A stretch of DNA of 64,000 nucleotides from positions 170,881,361 through 170,945,360 of the forward strand of contig NC_081406.1 of the NCBI RefSeq assembly GCF_030272615.1, written 5' to 3'. The stretch comes from Cryptomeria japonica (Eukaryota; Streptophyta; Pinopsida; Cupressales; Cupressaceae). Under the pieces are notes generated by a model. The model did no database searches and had not been told where the DNA came from. It saw nothing but the letters and a program-made list of their open reading frames with translations. This document shows, piece by piece, positions 34,803 through 44,925 of the stretch; within the stretch, counting starts at the first letter, position 1; each line of letters starts with the position of its first letter. The position numbers and the translations under genes were made by a program.

Positions 34803-37800
34803 AGTGAGGGGGAGGTGAGATAGGTCTAGAAAGGGAGGGAAGATGAGAGAGAGAGAGATCATTTTTCTCCACATAATACGAGCCCATTATAACAAGCTCA
34901 TGTTATTATTTACTTTGTGTATTTTAAACACTTCAATATTGATTTGTCTTAGGCATCAAACCCAAAGGGTTAGATTGATGTGTCAAATTCCACAAGTGGT
35001 CTTTTACAATTTAAAACAAAGATACAATCTTGAGAATGTTGTTTATCAAGTTTGCATAATGTTTCAATGTCAATTTAAAAAATACCATAATAATGTTGAG
35101 CACTCTCTCTTAGCGTTCTAACCATGCAATTTTTTATATGTTAAGGTTTTGATCTTTAATTTCCTTTGTTGTTGGACCTCTATTTTTTTCCAACAACCTA
35201 TGTATGGTATTTTTTGTTTCATCTTTTGTTGTTCATCAAAATTTAAAATAAATCATATATTTACAAACTAGACTCTATTATTTACAAATTTAGGTAAAGA
35301 TGTTTTATTAGTTTCCAAAAAACTTAGGGGCATGCATGCTCAATTTTTAATTTTTTAAGATGTGTCCATTTTGAAAATCTATTAAAAATCATAAATTTAG
35401 TAAATAATTTGCCTAAAAAATAGAGCATAAAGTACATGGCATGTAACGCCCACCAACAAACCCCAAGGAAACTTACTACAACTAGACCCAAAGAGTGAAA
35501 TAATTTTTTTTTGTCTACTAACAAGGTTACATCTAATCCAATCTAGACATTAAGTTTATGATTTAGTTCAATAATTTAAAGTCGAATGTTAAGTGTTAAC
35601 CTTTGTTTCATATATTACGTTACTAACATAAGTGAGGTCATGTTTACAAGGTTTAATGGCTTACATGGTTCCATTGTTTTCCTAGGGTATTGGCATCACT
35701 ACTAGACTTACTCCATTTATGGTTTATGATCGATAAATTTAGTTTACCATTATCATATTAGTTCACTTCTACGATCCTAATAATTTATCCTTACCAAGGA
35801 ACACAACTACAAATGCATGTATGCAAATTAATCTATATCATACACTTCACCTGATATGCTACTAGTGATGTCCACTACTCAATGCATCAACCCACAAAGC
35901 ATGCTCATAAATCTACGTATGCAACTTACATGTTCATAATGCTATTTATGCAACATTAGTTTTATGGCAGACATAGCACAATTATATGTATTCTCATTTA
36001 GCTCTTAAAGATGTCTATGCACTAAGTTACATTATAGTTTTCAGCCTTAGTGTTATTCTAGTTTCCAAGAATTCAACTACATCTTCAATGATCTTGTGTT
36101 TCCCATGCTTTATCATTGATAGTTTAAGTTCTTTGTTTAATGTCATTGTTCATATCATTGATCTCATAACTATATGCTAACATCATCTTAATTTTCATTC
36201 ATATTCTCATGAAGATATTGAAGATACAAACATTAACTCATTTCCATTTCTAAAGATATAACATTGATAACATCCATTTTTCATTGCATTGAAATCACAT
36301 CTACGCATCTACTATATAACATTTCATTACCATATAAATAATGGTATTGCTGATTTAACTCATTGACAAAGTACATTTCAATTACAAATAACTAATCCAT
36401 CATATATACTAAGCATGCCAAATCATTCATGTTCTGTGAATCCAATTTAAGGAAATATACATGACTAACAAATGGTAGGACATTACTAGTAAGAGTATCT
36501 CATTTCTTCTTTCTTTCTACTTACATTTTGATTAACTTATATTATTTCTTTCTGAATGTACAATTTAAAGTAAATCATGGATACAATTTTGATTGCTTTT
36601 ACATAGTGATACAATCGCGAGTTTAACTCACTTCTTATACAACAATTCTCCATTTAATACATGATAAGAGTGTCTCCATCACCAAGTGATCAATACATGA
36701 ATCTGCTCCAAGGGTTCAAGGTCAACATGATGAAACTTCAAGTCTGCGCACAAAGAAAACACCAAAGAAGAGGGAAAAACCCCAATGGTAAAAAGCTCCA
36801 ACCACCCGACCAATGTGGAACCTACAAGGAACCACCCCTCGAGCTAGGAGATGGCGCTAGGTCCCAACTTACACACTAAACCAAGGTTGACACTTTACCA
36901 AAGGGACTAATACCAAACAACTTCCATGCATACGACCATGCACCAAGCAACCAAGAAAGAGACAAGAGATTTACAGAGGCCGATAAAACATCATAACAAG
37001 AATACAAAAATAAGCAAAGAACTCACATGTATGAGGGACTGTCATCACATGCCGAACCAAGAACAAGGCAATAGCCTATGGGCATGCGGATCCATCTCGA
37101 CCTTGAGAGAGAAACCAATGGATATTAGCTTACCATCTCCATGGTCTTCCCATGCTTAACCTAAAACATCCTCCCTAGGACTAAGTCACGAGGCACTAAT
37201 GAATTATTATCTTTTAAAATTAACTAACTACCCATACTCATTCATTAATTAGTTATCACTTGATTAAAATATGGTAAACCCCCTTACGCTTGAAAGGCCT
37301 AGACTTCACACATCCTTACAAGGAACCTCATGAAAGTCCATCTCTCGTGACCCCCGATCCAGAAACAATAAAGCAAGAGGCTCTTATACAAGCAAAAATT
37401 GAACACAACTCCAACAATGCCAAACCATAACAAACATGTACAGAAAAACTAAGCAACAACACTTGTGAAAGAACGAGCCTCTTAACCAATGGAATATGAC
37501 CAGCTCATGATACCACTATACTTAAACACATCAACATCATGAGGTCTTCACACTTGCTACCACAAAATCAGCAGTGTGGTTATTTCCTCCTCATGGCAAA
37601 ATCATCACAAGGGCATGTCAAAATGAGCAAAAACAATAGATCATGAATCGCAAGTAAAATAAATTCACACTAAACATTGGTTTTAAATCAAATGACACAA
37701 ACGACCTCTAGATGCAAAGAATAACTAAAAAGACTCTTAGTTGGGAAATGATTAACTTAAAGACAATTCATAAATACAATGATTCTGGGCTATACTCACT

Positions 37801-37903
37801 TGTATATATATATAAGTTTGTATGTATATCTATTATCATTTAACATTGTCAAAATACATAACAACAAGGCCATCGAATTAACATCATATTACAATAATAC
37901 TGT
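33976..37903. other. AT-rich spacer
   Basis: No gene recognised. It includes a long GA microsatellite with degenerate GA-rich flanks (34495-34860). A slightly GC-richer patch at 36660-37160 has two short plus-strand ORFs (72 and 77 residues) without recognisable motifs and may be retroelement debris. Confidence 0.5.
34723..34798. repeat. (AG)n microsatellite, about 38 units
   Basis: An uninterrupted AG run of about 76 bp is embedded in a further 300 bp of GA-rich degenerate sequence. The Ser/Leu-rich minus-strand frames over it are artefacts. Confidence 0.97.
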
Positions 37904-39154
37904 TGATGAGAGCCAATTATGTTTCATTTTATGCTATATATTATCCTTACATTTGCCTTCATATTCATTTCCATATTCCATTTATATACCAATTTCCCAT
38001 TCTATGTTGCATATGATTTAATATATAAAGTAATATTTAATTTGGTTTTTAGATAAAATACTTGAATAATAAATGTTAGATATTATTTACTAACAAGCAT
38101 TGTCATTTTAGCTTTGGAAAATAATTTGCAGCATGTTATTGGAGGAGGAAAGAACAAAATTCTTATGTCACGTGCATACACTTGGCAACAAATAATTTCA
38201 GCCATTTATCTATTCTTATGTAATTAAATTTGTTGTGCTAAATATGTAATTTTGTTATAACAACAAATAATTTATTTTCACGCTCATATGGCATGAAATA
38301 GTATATATTATTTGTTGTTGCAACTAATAAAATTGTGATGTAGGTTGGCCAAAAGAATGCCTATTTTTGTGGCACAACAAATATAGATTTTTGTGGCACA
38401 ACAAATTGCTATATTTGTGGCTTGTTTTATGCCAACCCACAAGCCACAAATAATTCCAAAAGAAGTGGCAAGAGAATAGAATCAAATGCTATAAAATAGG
38501 GCTACGAAAATATATTATTGGTGGAGAAAAGCATTGAAAAATTAATGCAACAAACTAATATCCCTGAATAGGAAATAGTTGAGAATTTGTTGCACGCCTA
38601 TTCATTTTATAAAGGCAATGTAGACAAAGACTTTTATATTATTCTTTGATAAATAAAATAGTGCTTGTTCTGATAAAACCAGCGTAAGAAGGCGTTCATT
38701 TCTTCTACGTGCAAACCAGGAGCAAGGGCCCACTCCTCGGTGATATTTTATTTTTTTGTGTTATTTCTTTTCAATTTTAAACTTTAAAAGTTGTGTGATT
38801 TAAATTTCATTTATGATTTGAGTTTTGTTTGTAAGATTTTATTAAGGTTTGATTGGTATTATTGATTTGATGAGAAGGTTTGTCAATTATTAATAAATTC
38901 TTTGTTTTATAATTTGTTGTCTATTCAGTTTCTGTTGTCAGGAAGTGACAGTTCCTATTACCAGAATTATTTTGAATTGTCATAGGTTTATTTTCTAGTT
39001 GCATTTCATTCCCACTCAGCTTGCTACCTACAACCCTTGTGCAGATAGCCACGACACCTTTCACAAGATTACGATCCCTGGATTGCCATGTATAGACCAA
39101 GCTGAATCTAGTGATTAATTCCTCTTATTTCTTTAACCCATTATTGGCCTATCA
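37904..39154 (+). repeat. 5' LTR of the pol-less element
   Basis: 1251 bp, TG...CA ends. Compared with the right LTR it has one extra copy of a TTTTTGTGGCACAACAAAT phrase (about 38368-38407) and lacks three short segments present in the right LTR. A CTATAAAATAGGG box at about 38491-38503 is a candidate TATA element. Confidence 0.92.
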
Positions 39155-39157
39155 TTT

Positions 39158-39175
39158 TGGCGCCGTTGCCGGGGA
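39158..39175 (+). promoter_or_regulatory. primer-binding site, tRNA-Asp type
   Basis: TGGCGCCGTTGCCGGGGA lies three bases after the left LTR. This is the well-known primer site of Athila/Tat-type plant gypsy elements, complementary to the 3' end of tRNA-Asp. Confidence 0.92.
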
Positions 39176-39414
39176 GAGGTATTAAAGGCATGTTAGCTTT
39201 GTGAGTTGAGTTAGGACCAATGCATTAGGAAGAAAGCTCACACGACTGTCGACCTCGCTTGAGTGACTACTCCTGATTTGCATTGTTTAAATCATATAGA
39301 TGCATTGTTTGAGTTTGTAGGTAGATCTTAGAAATTAAGAATCATTTATGTATCCACACTCATTGTTGTGAGTGAATCAATAGAAATCAGCAAGTGTGAA
39401 GAAATAGCACAAAA

Positions 39415-40662
39415 ATGTTGCATTTTCAAGGGAGTCCAAATGCATCAATTTTGGGAGAAAAGTGCTTCACAAATGAAGAATCTAGACCCCCGCTTTTAAA
39501 TTTAAAAACTAAAAAGGAAATTGGTGGGGAACTTGTGTCAAATCAAGGTAATGATTTTATAGTTTCTCTTTCTAATGAATGCAACATAAATTATCTTGAT
39601 ATTATATTACCATTGTCACAGGCATCTACAAATATTATTTCTATAGATGAGCAAGAACATATAATTGATGAATTTTTAGAACAATGGAATTGTGAGAATG
39701 AAAATTTGACCATGTGTTGTTCTGATTGTTGCAAGGAAGAAGCTAAGTGCACATACCAAGCTTATCAAGAAGATGCGGTGACAAAGATACCAACTGAAAG
39801 TGACCCTCAACATGACAAAGGTGCAAATGCACAAGAATTCTTCATAATTCAAGGGCAACTTCATGCATCAAATTGGGAAGATCAAGGTATGGTTAGTGAT
39901 CCTAACATGGTTTATCATTCTATTGGATTAAAAAGACAGTATGTTTCTTCACATAATGCTTCTTCACCTACTATGTATGGTAAATGGAGAAATGAATTCT
40001 CACAATATCCATCATTACCATCTCCATTATACCCATCCTACTTAATCCCACCCACTCTATATCCACCACAATTCTTAGCATTTTTATTATTTGATTCATA
40101 TCATGTACAATACGCTTCCACATATCCACCAAAGGAAACCATGATGCCTAATAAAACATTACATAATAAGGTGGTTGAAACTGCATATAATAATGCAAAT
40201 TCATGGATCTCTTTACATTCTAAGAATGTGCTTGGAATTGGTGACTCACAATTGAAATATATTGATGCAACTCACGGATGTGATTTTGATTTTATTGAAT
40301 TAGAAGAACAATATGATCAATTGAACGATAAAAAATTTAGTTCTTCTTTTCTATTTAGTGAATCACAAACTTTAGAAGGAATTCACACACATAAACGAAC
40401 AATTCAATTTGAGTCTAATTTTACTATTGTGATAAAAAATGTGTGTGCTCAAATTAATCTTTCAAAGGGATATGTTGAACTATGTGCATTAATGATTCAA
40501 GAATTGTGTGAGATAACAAATGAAAGCCTACAAGATCTATCTTTTAATATTTTTACTCTCAACTATATAGATCTTTGGAGGCCTATGGTAAAATTACGTA
40601 TTCCTCACATACTCGTTGATTTAGGCCCACCGATAATTGATTTTATTCTCAAGCACAATTAG
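39415..40662 (+). CDS. unknown 415-residue protein of a pol-less LTR retrotransposon
   Basis: An uninterrupted frame from ATG 39415 to TAG 40660-40662, the only long ORF of the element, begins 240 bp after the primer site in the position of gag. The protein has a short Cys cluster (CCSDCCKEEAKC, residues 101-112) whose spacing does not match a retroviral zinc knuckle. A Pro/Tyr-rich stretch (about 196-219, with PSLPSPLYPSYLIPPTLYPP) is followed by a more folded, mixed C-terminal half ending LGPPIIDFILKHN. There is no signal peptide. A short hydrophobic run (FLAFLLF, about 220-226) is too short for a membrane span. I recognise no family. That it stays open while neighbouring elements are full of stops suggests youth or selection. 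It may be a divergent Gag-like or captured protein. Confidence 0.65.
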   Translation: MLHFQGSPNASILGEKCFTNEESRPPLLNLKTKKEIGGELVSNQGNDFIVSLSNECNINYLDIILPLSQASTNIISIDEQEHIIDEFLEQWNCENENLTMCCSDCCKEEAKCTYQAYQEDAVTKIPTESDPQHDKGANAQEFFIIQGQLHASNWEDQGMVSDPNMVYHSIGLKRQYVSSHNASSPTMYGKWRNEFSQYPSLPSPLYPSYLIPPTLYPPQFLAFLLFDSYHVQYASTYPPKETMMPNKTLHNKVVETAYNNANSWISLHSKNVLGIGDSQLKYIDATHGCDFDFIELEEQYDQLNDKKFSSSFLFSESQTLEGIHTHKRTIQFESNFTIVIKNVCAQINLSKGYVELCALMIQELCEITNESLQDLSFNIFTLNYIDLWRPMVKLRIPHILVDLGPPIIDFILKHN

Positions 40663-43218
40663 ATGGGTTTGAATGCATTAATGATCATACTAAACATTGA
40701 CAAGGATATATTACTACAATGATATACTTATACACAATAATGATTGTTCATTGACAAGGATCAAGGCATTAATATTTGTATCTTTTTCACTCTTGGTTCT
40801 TTATCTTAAGATGAGCATTCATTGAAAAAAGGCTCAAGGTGTTGTTATATCATTGTATTTCTTGATTCCTTGGATTATCCTAATTCCCTCATGCTTTTGT
40901 AGTATGAGATTAAGTTGGGGGGGAATGAAATCCCTTGAATTTTGGAAATTATTGGTTGATGTCTTCATTGATTGTTTCATTGGTGCCTCTTATACAACCA
41001 CATGTGTGAGCTTTGGACAAAATCAAGGTATGTATTCTTGTGTTAGTTTGAATTGAATTTATATCATGTTTACACAAACATTCCTTGTACTTCTTAAGTA
41101 TTTATTCATACATATAACTCTACCATTCATTTTCTCATATATAAATTTATTATAATGGTGAAGTTATTAGATGGATGATATTTATTTACTATACTTGATA
41201 TGCTTGGTCTTGAGAAAATGGTTACAGGTTTCTTATGATGGTACCTTTGCACCAACAACAATTCACAATGCTTCTCTCACTTTCTTAGCCTTGCTAACTA
41301 GATGGTGATGAGAAAGTTTCTTTTGTGCTTCACTCTTGGATTTCACAAAAGGATTTTTATGCCAAGTGTTCAGAATTAATGGACATATATTCTCTATTTC
41401 ACCATCCTTGCTACTAAGACCATGTGGAGGACACAATGCCAATTGGTGTAGCAATGAATACTATAGTACTATGTTCATTGACTAATTTTTCCCAAGCCAC
41501 ACATCCAGAGACAACTTGAAGATACATGGAGCTCCTACAAGGAGCTTGAGAATATTGCAATGCAGATCAATGCACTTCATCATAAGGATTGCTTCATCTG
41601 CCTATCTAAAGCTATATGGATCAGTTGAGAGATTGTCATTGGTCTTTCACTATATTTGCCTTCTCTTTGGAAAATTACTTCTCTTGTGAGTAATTCTTTC
41701 AACCAACTGTTTGGCCATGTAATCCAAACTTCTACAGTTGGCTTTCAACTATGGTGGCTTGTGCTAAATGGGATCATTATGCAATCCCATTATACACATA
41801 TGCATGGTCACTCTTCATGAGGTATATTTCTTGTGGCCAGTGGTCATCCTTTCAAATTCTACATGCAACCAGTTTTAGCAGTGACATTCATTGAAGGTAT
41901 TCTGACAAAACTCTATGCTTTGGATGGTATAATTTTCATCATCCATATAAGAGTTTCATATTCTATGGTCATTATATGTAGTTTTTCAAAAGAAAAAAAT
42001 GAAAAAAAAAAAATTGAAAAAAAAAGCAATAAGTTCTAACAATGAAAACCCTCGGGCGTTGTTAGACAACTACAATTTGAAAACCAGTTTTTGGCGGGTT
42101 GTAGTTGAATAAATTCTTAGTGGTGAAAACTGTTTTTACAATGCCACTAAGCGGTGAGTGATTGAAAACTGGTTTACCAGCGGTCACTTGTCGTTATCAA
42201 AAAAAAAAAAAAGTTGAAAAAAAAATGAAAAAAAAAATGAAAAAATGAAAAAAATGAAAAAAATGAAAAAAAAAAAAGAAAAAAAAATGCAATAATTGTC
42301 ATTCTTCCTCTGGACTCATAACTTTGCAGGTACACTCAAATGCTTCTATAGATTTTCACTATTTAGGTGTTTCTAGCATCTCTTGTCACTCACTTGTGCA
42401 ACTATGCTCCAGTTTGGTGGGGTTACCATGACTTTGATCACTTATCGCAAGTGTTACACATTCCATTGAGGTGTTACAAAAAGTGGAATCAGATACTAGT
42501 AGTATGTTCTATAATGCTTCAATCAGGTGGAGATTCTTCATGAATTTGCAGTCCACGTCACAATTTTTGGTTCCTTCCTTGCTTAAGATTCACAGTTGAT
42601 GCATTCTTTTGGCTACCAGACCTTGGCAGAAATGGACATGCAAGTTGGTAAAATAATCAATTTTATTTTTCATTGTTTTATCTCTGAACTTTATTAATAT
42701 TTCTTATTATATTGATCATATATGTAACATCCATGCCTCTCCTCTACTTGTTTCCCGAGGACAGTCCACCCTTTAAGTTGGGGGGAGGTACACCATTCTT
42801 ATTACCTATTTTTTCACCCATTATTTCACTTTATCCTTAATCATGCCATCATAGTATTTATTATTTCCCCCTTCATATTCCTTATCATTTCATCCTTCAT
42901 GATTGCCTATAATTTTTCATGATACCTCCCATATATAGCATTTGAAAAAATTGATGTTGTGTAGAATGAGAAAAGAGAAGTTGAAACATGAAAAAAAATA
43001 AAATTTAAAAACTTGAAAATGGAAAAAAAATTAAAAAAATAAAAAAAAAACAATCAAAAGTTGGAGGATTGAAGATTGAAAAAATTGAGCAAAAACATGA
43101 CACCTTTTATGAAGAGATGGTGAAAAATAATTGAAAGTAACTTCATGAGGCTCTGATAGAAATATTAAAATCCAAACGCTGCTAGCAATAATGATTGCAC
43201 GAGGGCGTGCAATATGCT
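40663..43218 (+). other. non-coding 3' interior of the pol-less element
   Basis: No coding region. It has additional polypurine-like motifs AAGTTGGGGGGG (about 40913-40924) and AAGTTGGGGGGAGG (about 42775-42788) besides the true tract before the right LTR. A segment at about 42035-42195 has facing GAAAACCAGTTTTT/GAAAACTGGTTT phrases. A-rich runs of GAAAAAAATG type lie at 41990-42025, 42198-42290 and 42985-43070. A long non-coding stretch after the coding part is usual in Athila/Tat elements. Confidence 0.6.
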
Positions 43219-43231
43219 AAGTTGGGGGGAA
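43219..43231 (+). promoter_or_regulatory. polypurine tract
   Basis: AAGTTGGGGGGAA lies immediately before the right LTR. It is the expected plus-strand priming site of a plant gypsy element. Confidence 0.85.
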
Positions 43232-44534
43232 TGATGAGAGCCAATTATGTTTCATTTTATGCCATATATTATCCTTACATTTGCCTTCATATTAATTTCC
43301 ATATTTCATTTATATACCAATTTCCCATTCTATGTTGCATATGATTTAATATATAAAGTAATATTTAATTTGGTTTTTAGATAAAATACTTGAATAATAA
43401 ATGTTAGATTTTATTTACTAACAAGCATTGTCATTTTAGCTTTGGAAAATAATTTGCAGCATGCTATTGGAGGAGGGAAGAACAAAATTCTTATGTCACG
43501 TGCATACACTTGGCAACAAATAATTTCAGCCATTTATCTATTCTTATGTAATTAAATTTGTTGTGCTAAATATGTAATTTTGTTATAACAACAAATAATT
43601 TATTTTCACGCTCATATGGCATGAAATAGTATATATTATTTGTTGTTGCAACTAATAAAATTGTGATGTAGGTTGGCCAAAAGAATGCCTATTTTTGTGG
43701 CACAACAAATTGCTATATTTGTGGCTTGTTTTATGCCAACCCACAAGCCACAAATAATTCCAAAAGAAGTGGCAAGAGAATAGAATCAAATGCTATAAAA
43801 TAGGGCTGCAAAAATATATTATTGGTGGAGAAAAGCATTGAAAAAATAATGCAACAAACTAATATCCATGAATAGGAAATAGTTGAGAATTTGTTGCACG
43901 CCTATTCATTTTATAAAGGCAATGTAATACCATTGAGAGGGGGAGATGAAAGACAAAGACTTTTATATTATTCTTTGATAAATAAAATAGTGCTTGTTTT
44001 GATAAAACCAGCGAAAGAAGGCATTCATTTCTTCTACCGTGCAAACCAGGAGCAAGGGCCCACTGCATGAGCAAGGGCCCACTCCTCGGGAAGCTCTGTG
44101 ATATTTTATTTTTTTGTGTGTTATTTCTTTTCAATTTTAAACTTTAACAGTTGTGTGATTTAAATTTCATTAATTTAGTTTGATAAAATGATTATATTTG
44201 AGTTTTGTTTGTAAGATTTTATTAAAGTTTGATTGGTATTATTGATTTGATGAGAAGGTTTCTCAATTATTAATAAATTCTTTGTTTTATAATTTGTTGT
44301 CTATTCAGTTTCTGTTGTCAGGAAGTGACAGTTCCTGTTACCAGAATTATTTTGAATTGTCATAGGTTTATTTTCTAGTTGCATTTCATTCCCACTCAGC
44401 TTGCTACCTACAACCCTTGTGCAGATAGCCACGACACCTTTCACAAGATTACGATCCCTGGATTGACACGTATAGACCAAACTGAATCTAGTGATTAATT
44501 CCTCTTATTTCTTTAACCCATTATTGGCCTATCA
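43232..44534 (+). repeat. 3' LTR of the pol-less element
   Basis: 1303 bp, same TG...CA ends as the left copy. It carries three insertions relative to it: about 24 bp around ATACCATTGAGAGGGGGAGA (about 43926-43952), a duplicated GCAAGGGCCCACT phrase near 44050-44085, and about 25 bp near 44170-44195. It lacks one TTTTTGTGGCACAACAAAT copy. The right flank reads ATTGT. Confidence 0.92.
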
Positions 44535-44632
44535 ATTGTTATTAATGTCAATCAATTATCATCTATTTCTTTTTGGCATTATATTATTATTTTAATATTC
44601 GATTGCTTTAGTCTAATTAAACTCCATATATA

Positions 44633-44655
44633 TGTGTGTGTGTGTGTGTGTGTGT
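44633..44655. repeat. (TG)n microsatellite
   Basis: An uninterrupted run of about 11 TG units in AT-rich sequence, preceded by TATATA. Confidence 0.95.
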
Positions 44656-44757
44656 CTTGTATAAATTTATTTAATATCTAATACATATATTAATATTTAT
44701 ATATTTTTAATGTTTTTTAAAAAACATATAAAATAAATAAATTAAAACTTTTTTTTT

Positions 44758-44925
44758 GGAGGTGTTGGTTGCACATGGTGGCTCAGCACCCCCCACAATA
44801 CATGGTGGGTGGTGCTATCCAGCGCACCGGCTACCCAACACCCCCCACTACGTAGCGAGTGGGTTGTCCAGTACCCCCCAGTACGTGGTGGGTGGTGTTG
44901 GTAGCACTAGCTACTACATGGCTTA
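44758..44925. repeat. GC-rich imperfect tandem and inverted repeats
   Basis: Three related units of about 45-55 bp contain CACCCCCCA...TACGTGGTGGGTGGTG-like phrases (CACAATACATGGTGGGTGGTG, CACTACGTAGCGAGTGGG, CAGTACGTGGTGGGTGGTG). The C-runs and GGTGGGTGGTG runs can pair, so the patch could form hairpins. It stands out sharply from the AT-rich surroundings. Confidence 0.7.

Larger units (their letters stand above)
37904..44534 (+). mobile_element. complete non-autonomous LTR retrotransposon without pol
   Basis: Two long direct repeats (37904-39154 and 43232-44534) begin TGATGAGAGCC and end GGCCTATCA. The left flank ACTGT and right flank ATTGT form a 5-bp target duplication with one C/T mismatch. 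A tRNA-Asp-type primer site follows the left LTR and a polypurine tract precedes the right LTR. The 4.08-kb interior has no gag zinc knuckle, protease, reverse transcriptase, RNase H or integrase on either strand. It has one intact 415-residue ORF of unknown function. The PBS and AAGTTGGGGGGA tract are like those of plant Ty3/gypsy (Athila/Tat) elements. It would have to be mobilised in trans, fitting the LARD class. The LTRs differ mainly by a few indels, so insertion looks fairly recent. Confidence 0.9.

Noticed and set aside
34482-34887. Two overlapping minus-strand Ser/Leu-rich ORFs of 117-130 residues
   Set aside because: They are the translation of the GA microsatellite and its degenerate flanks, not genes.
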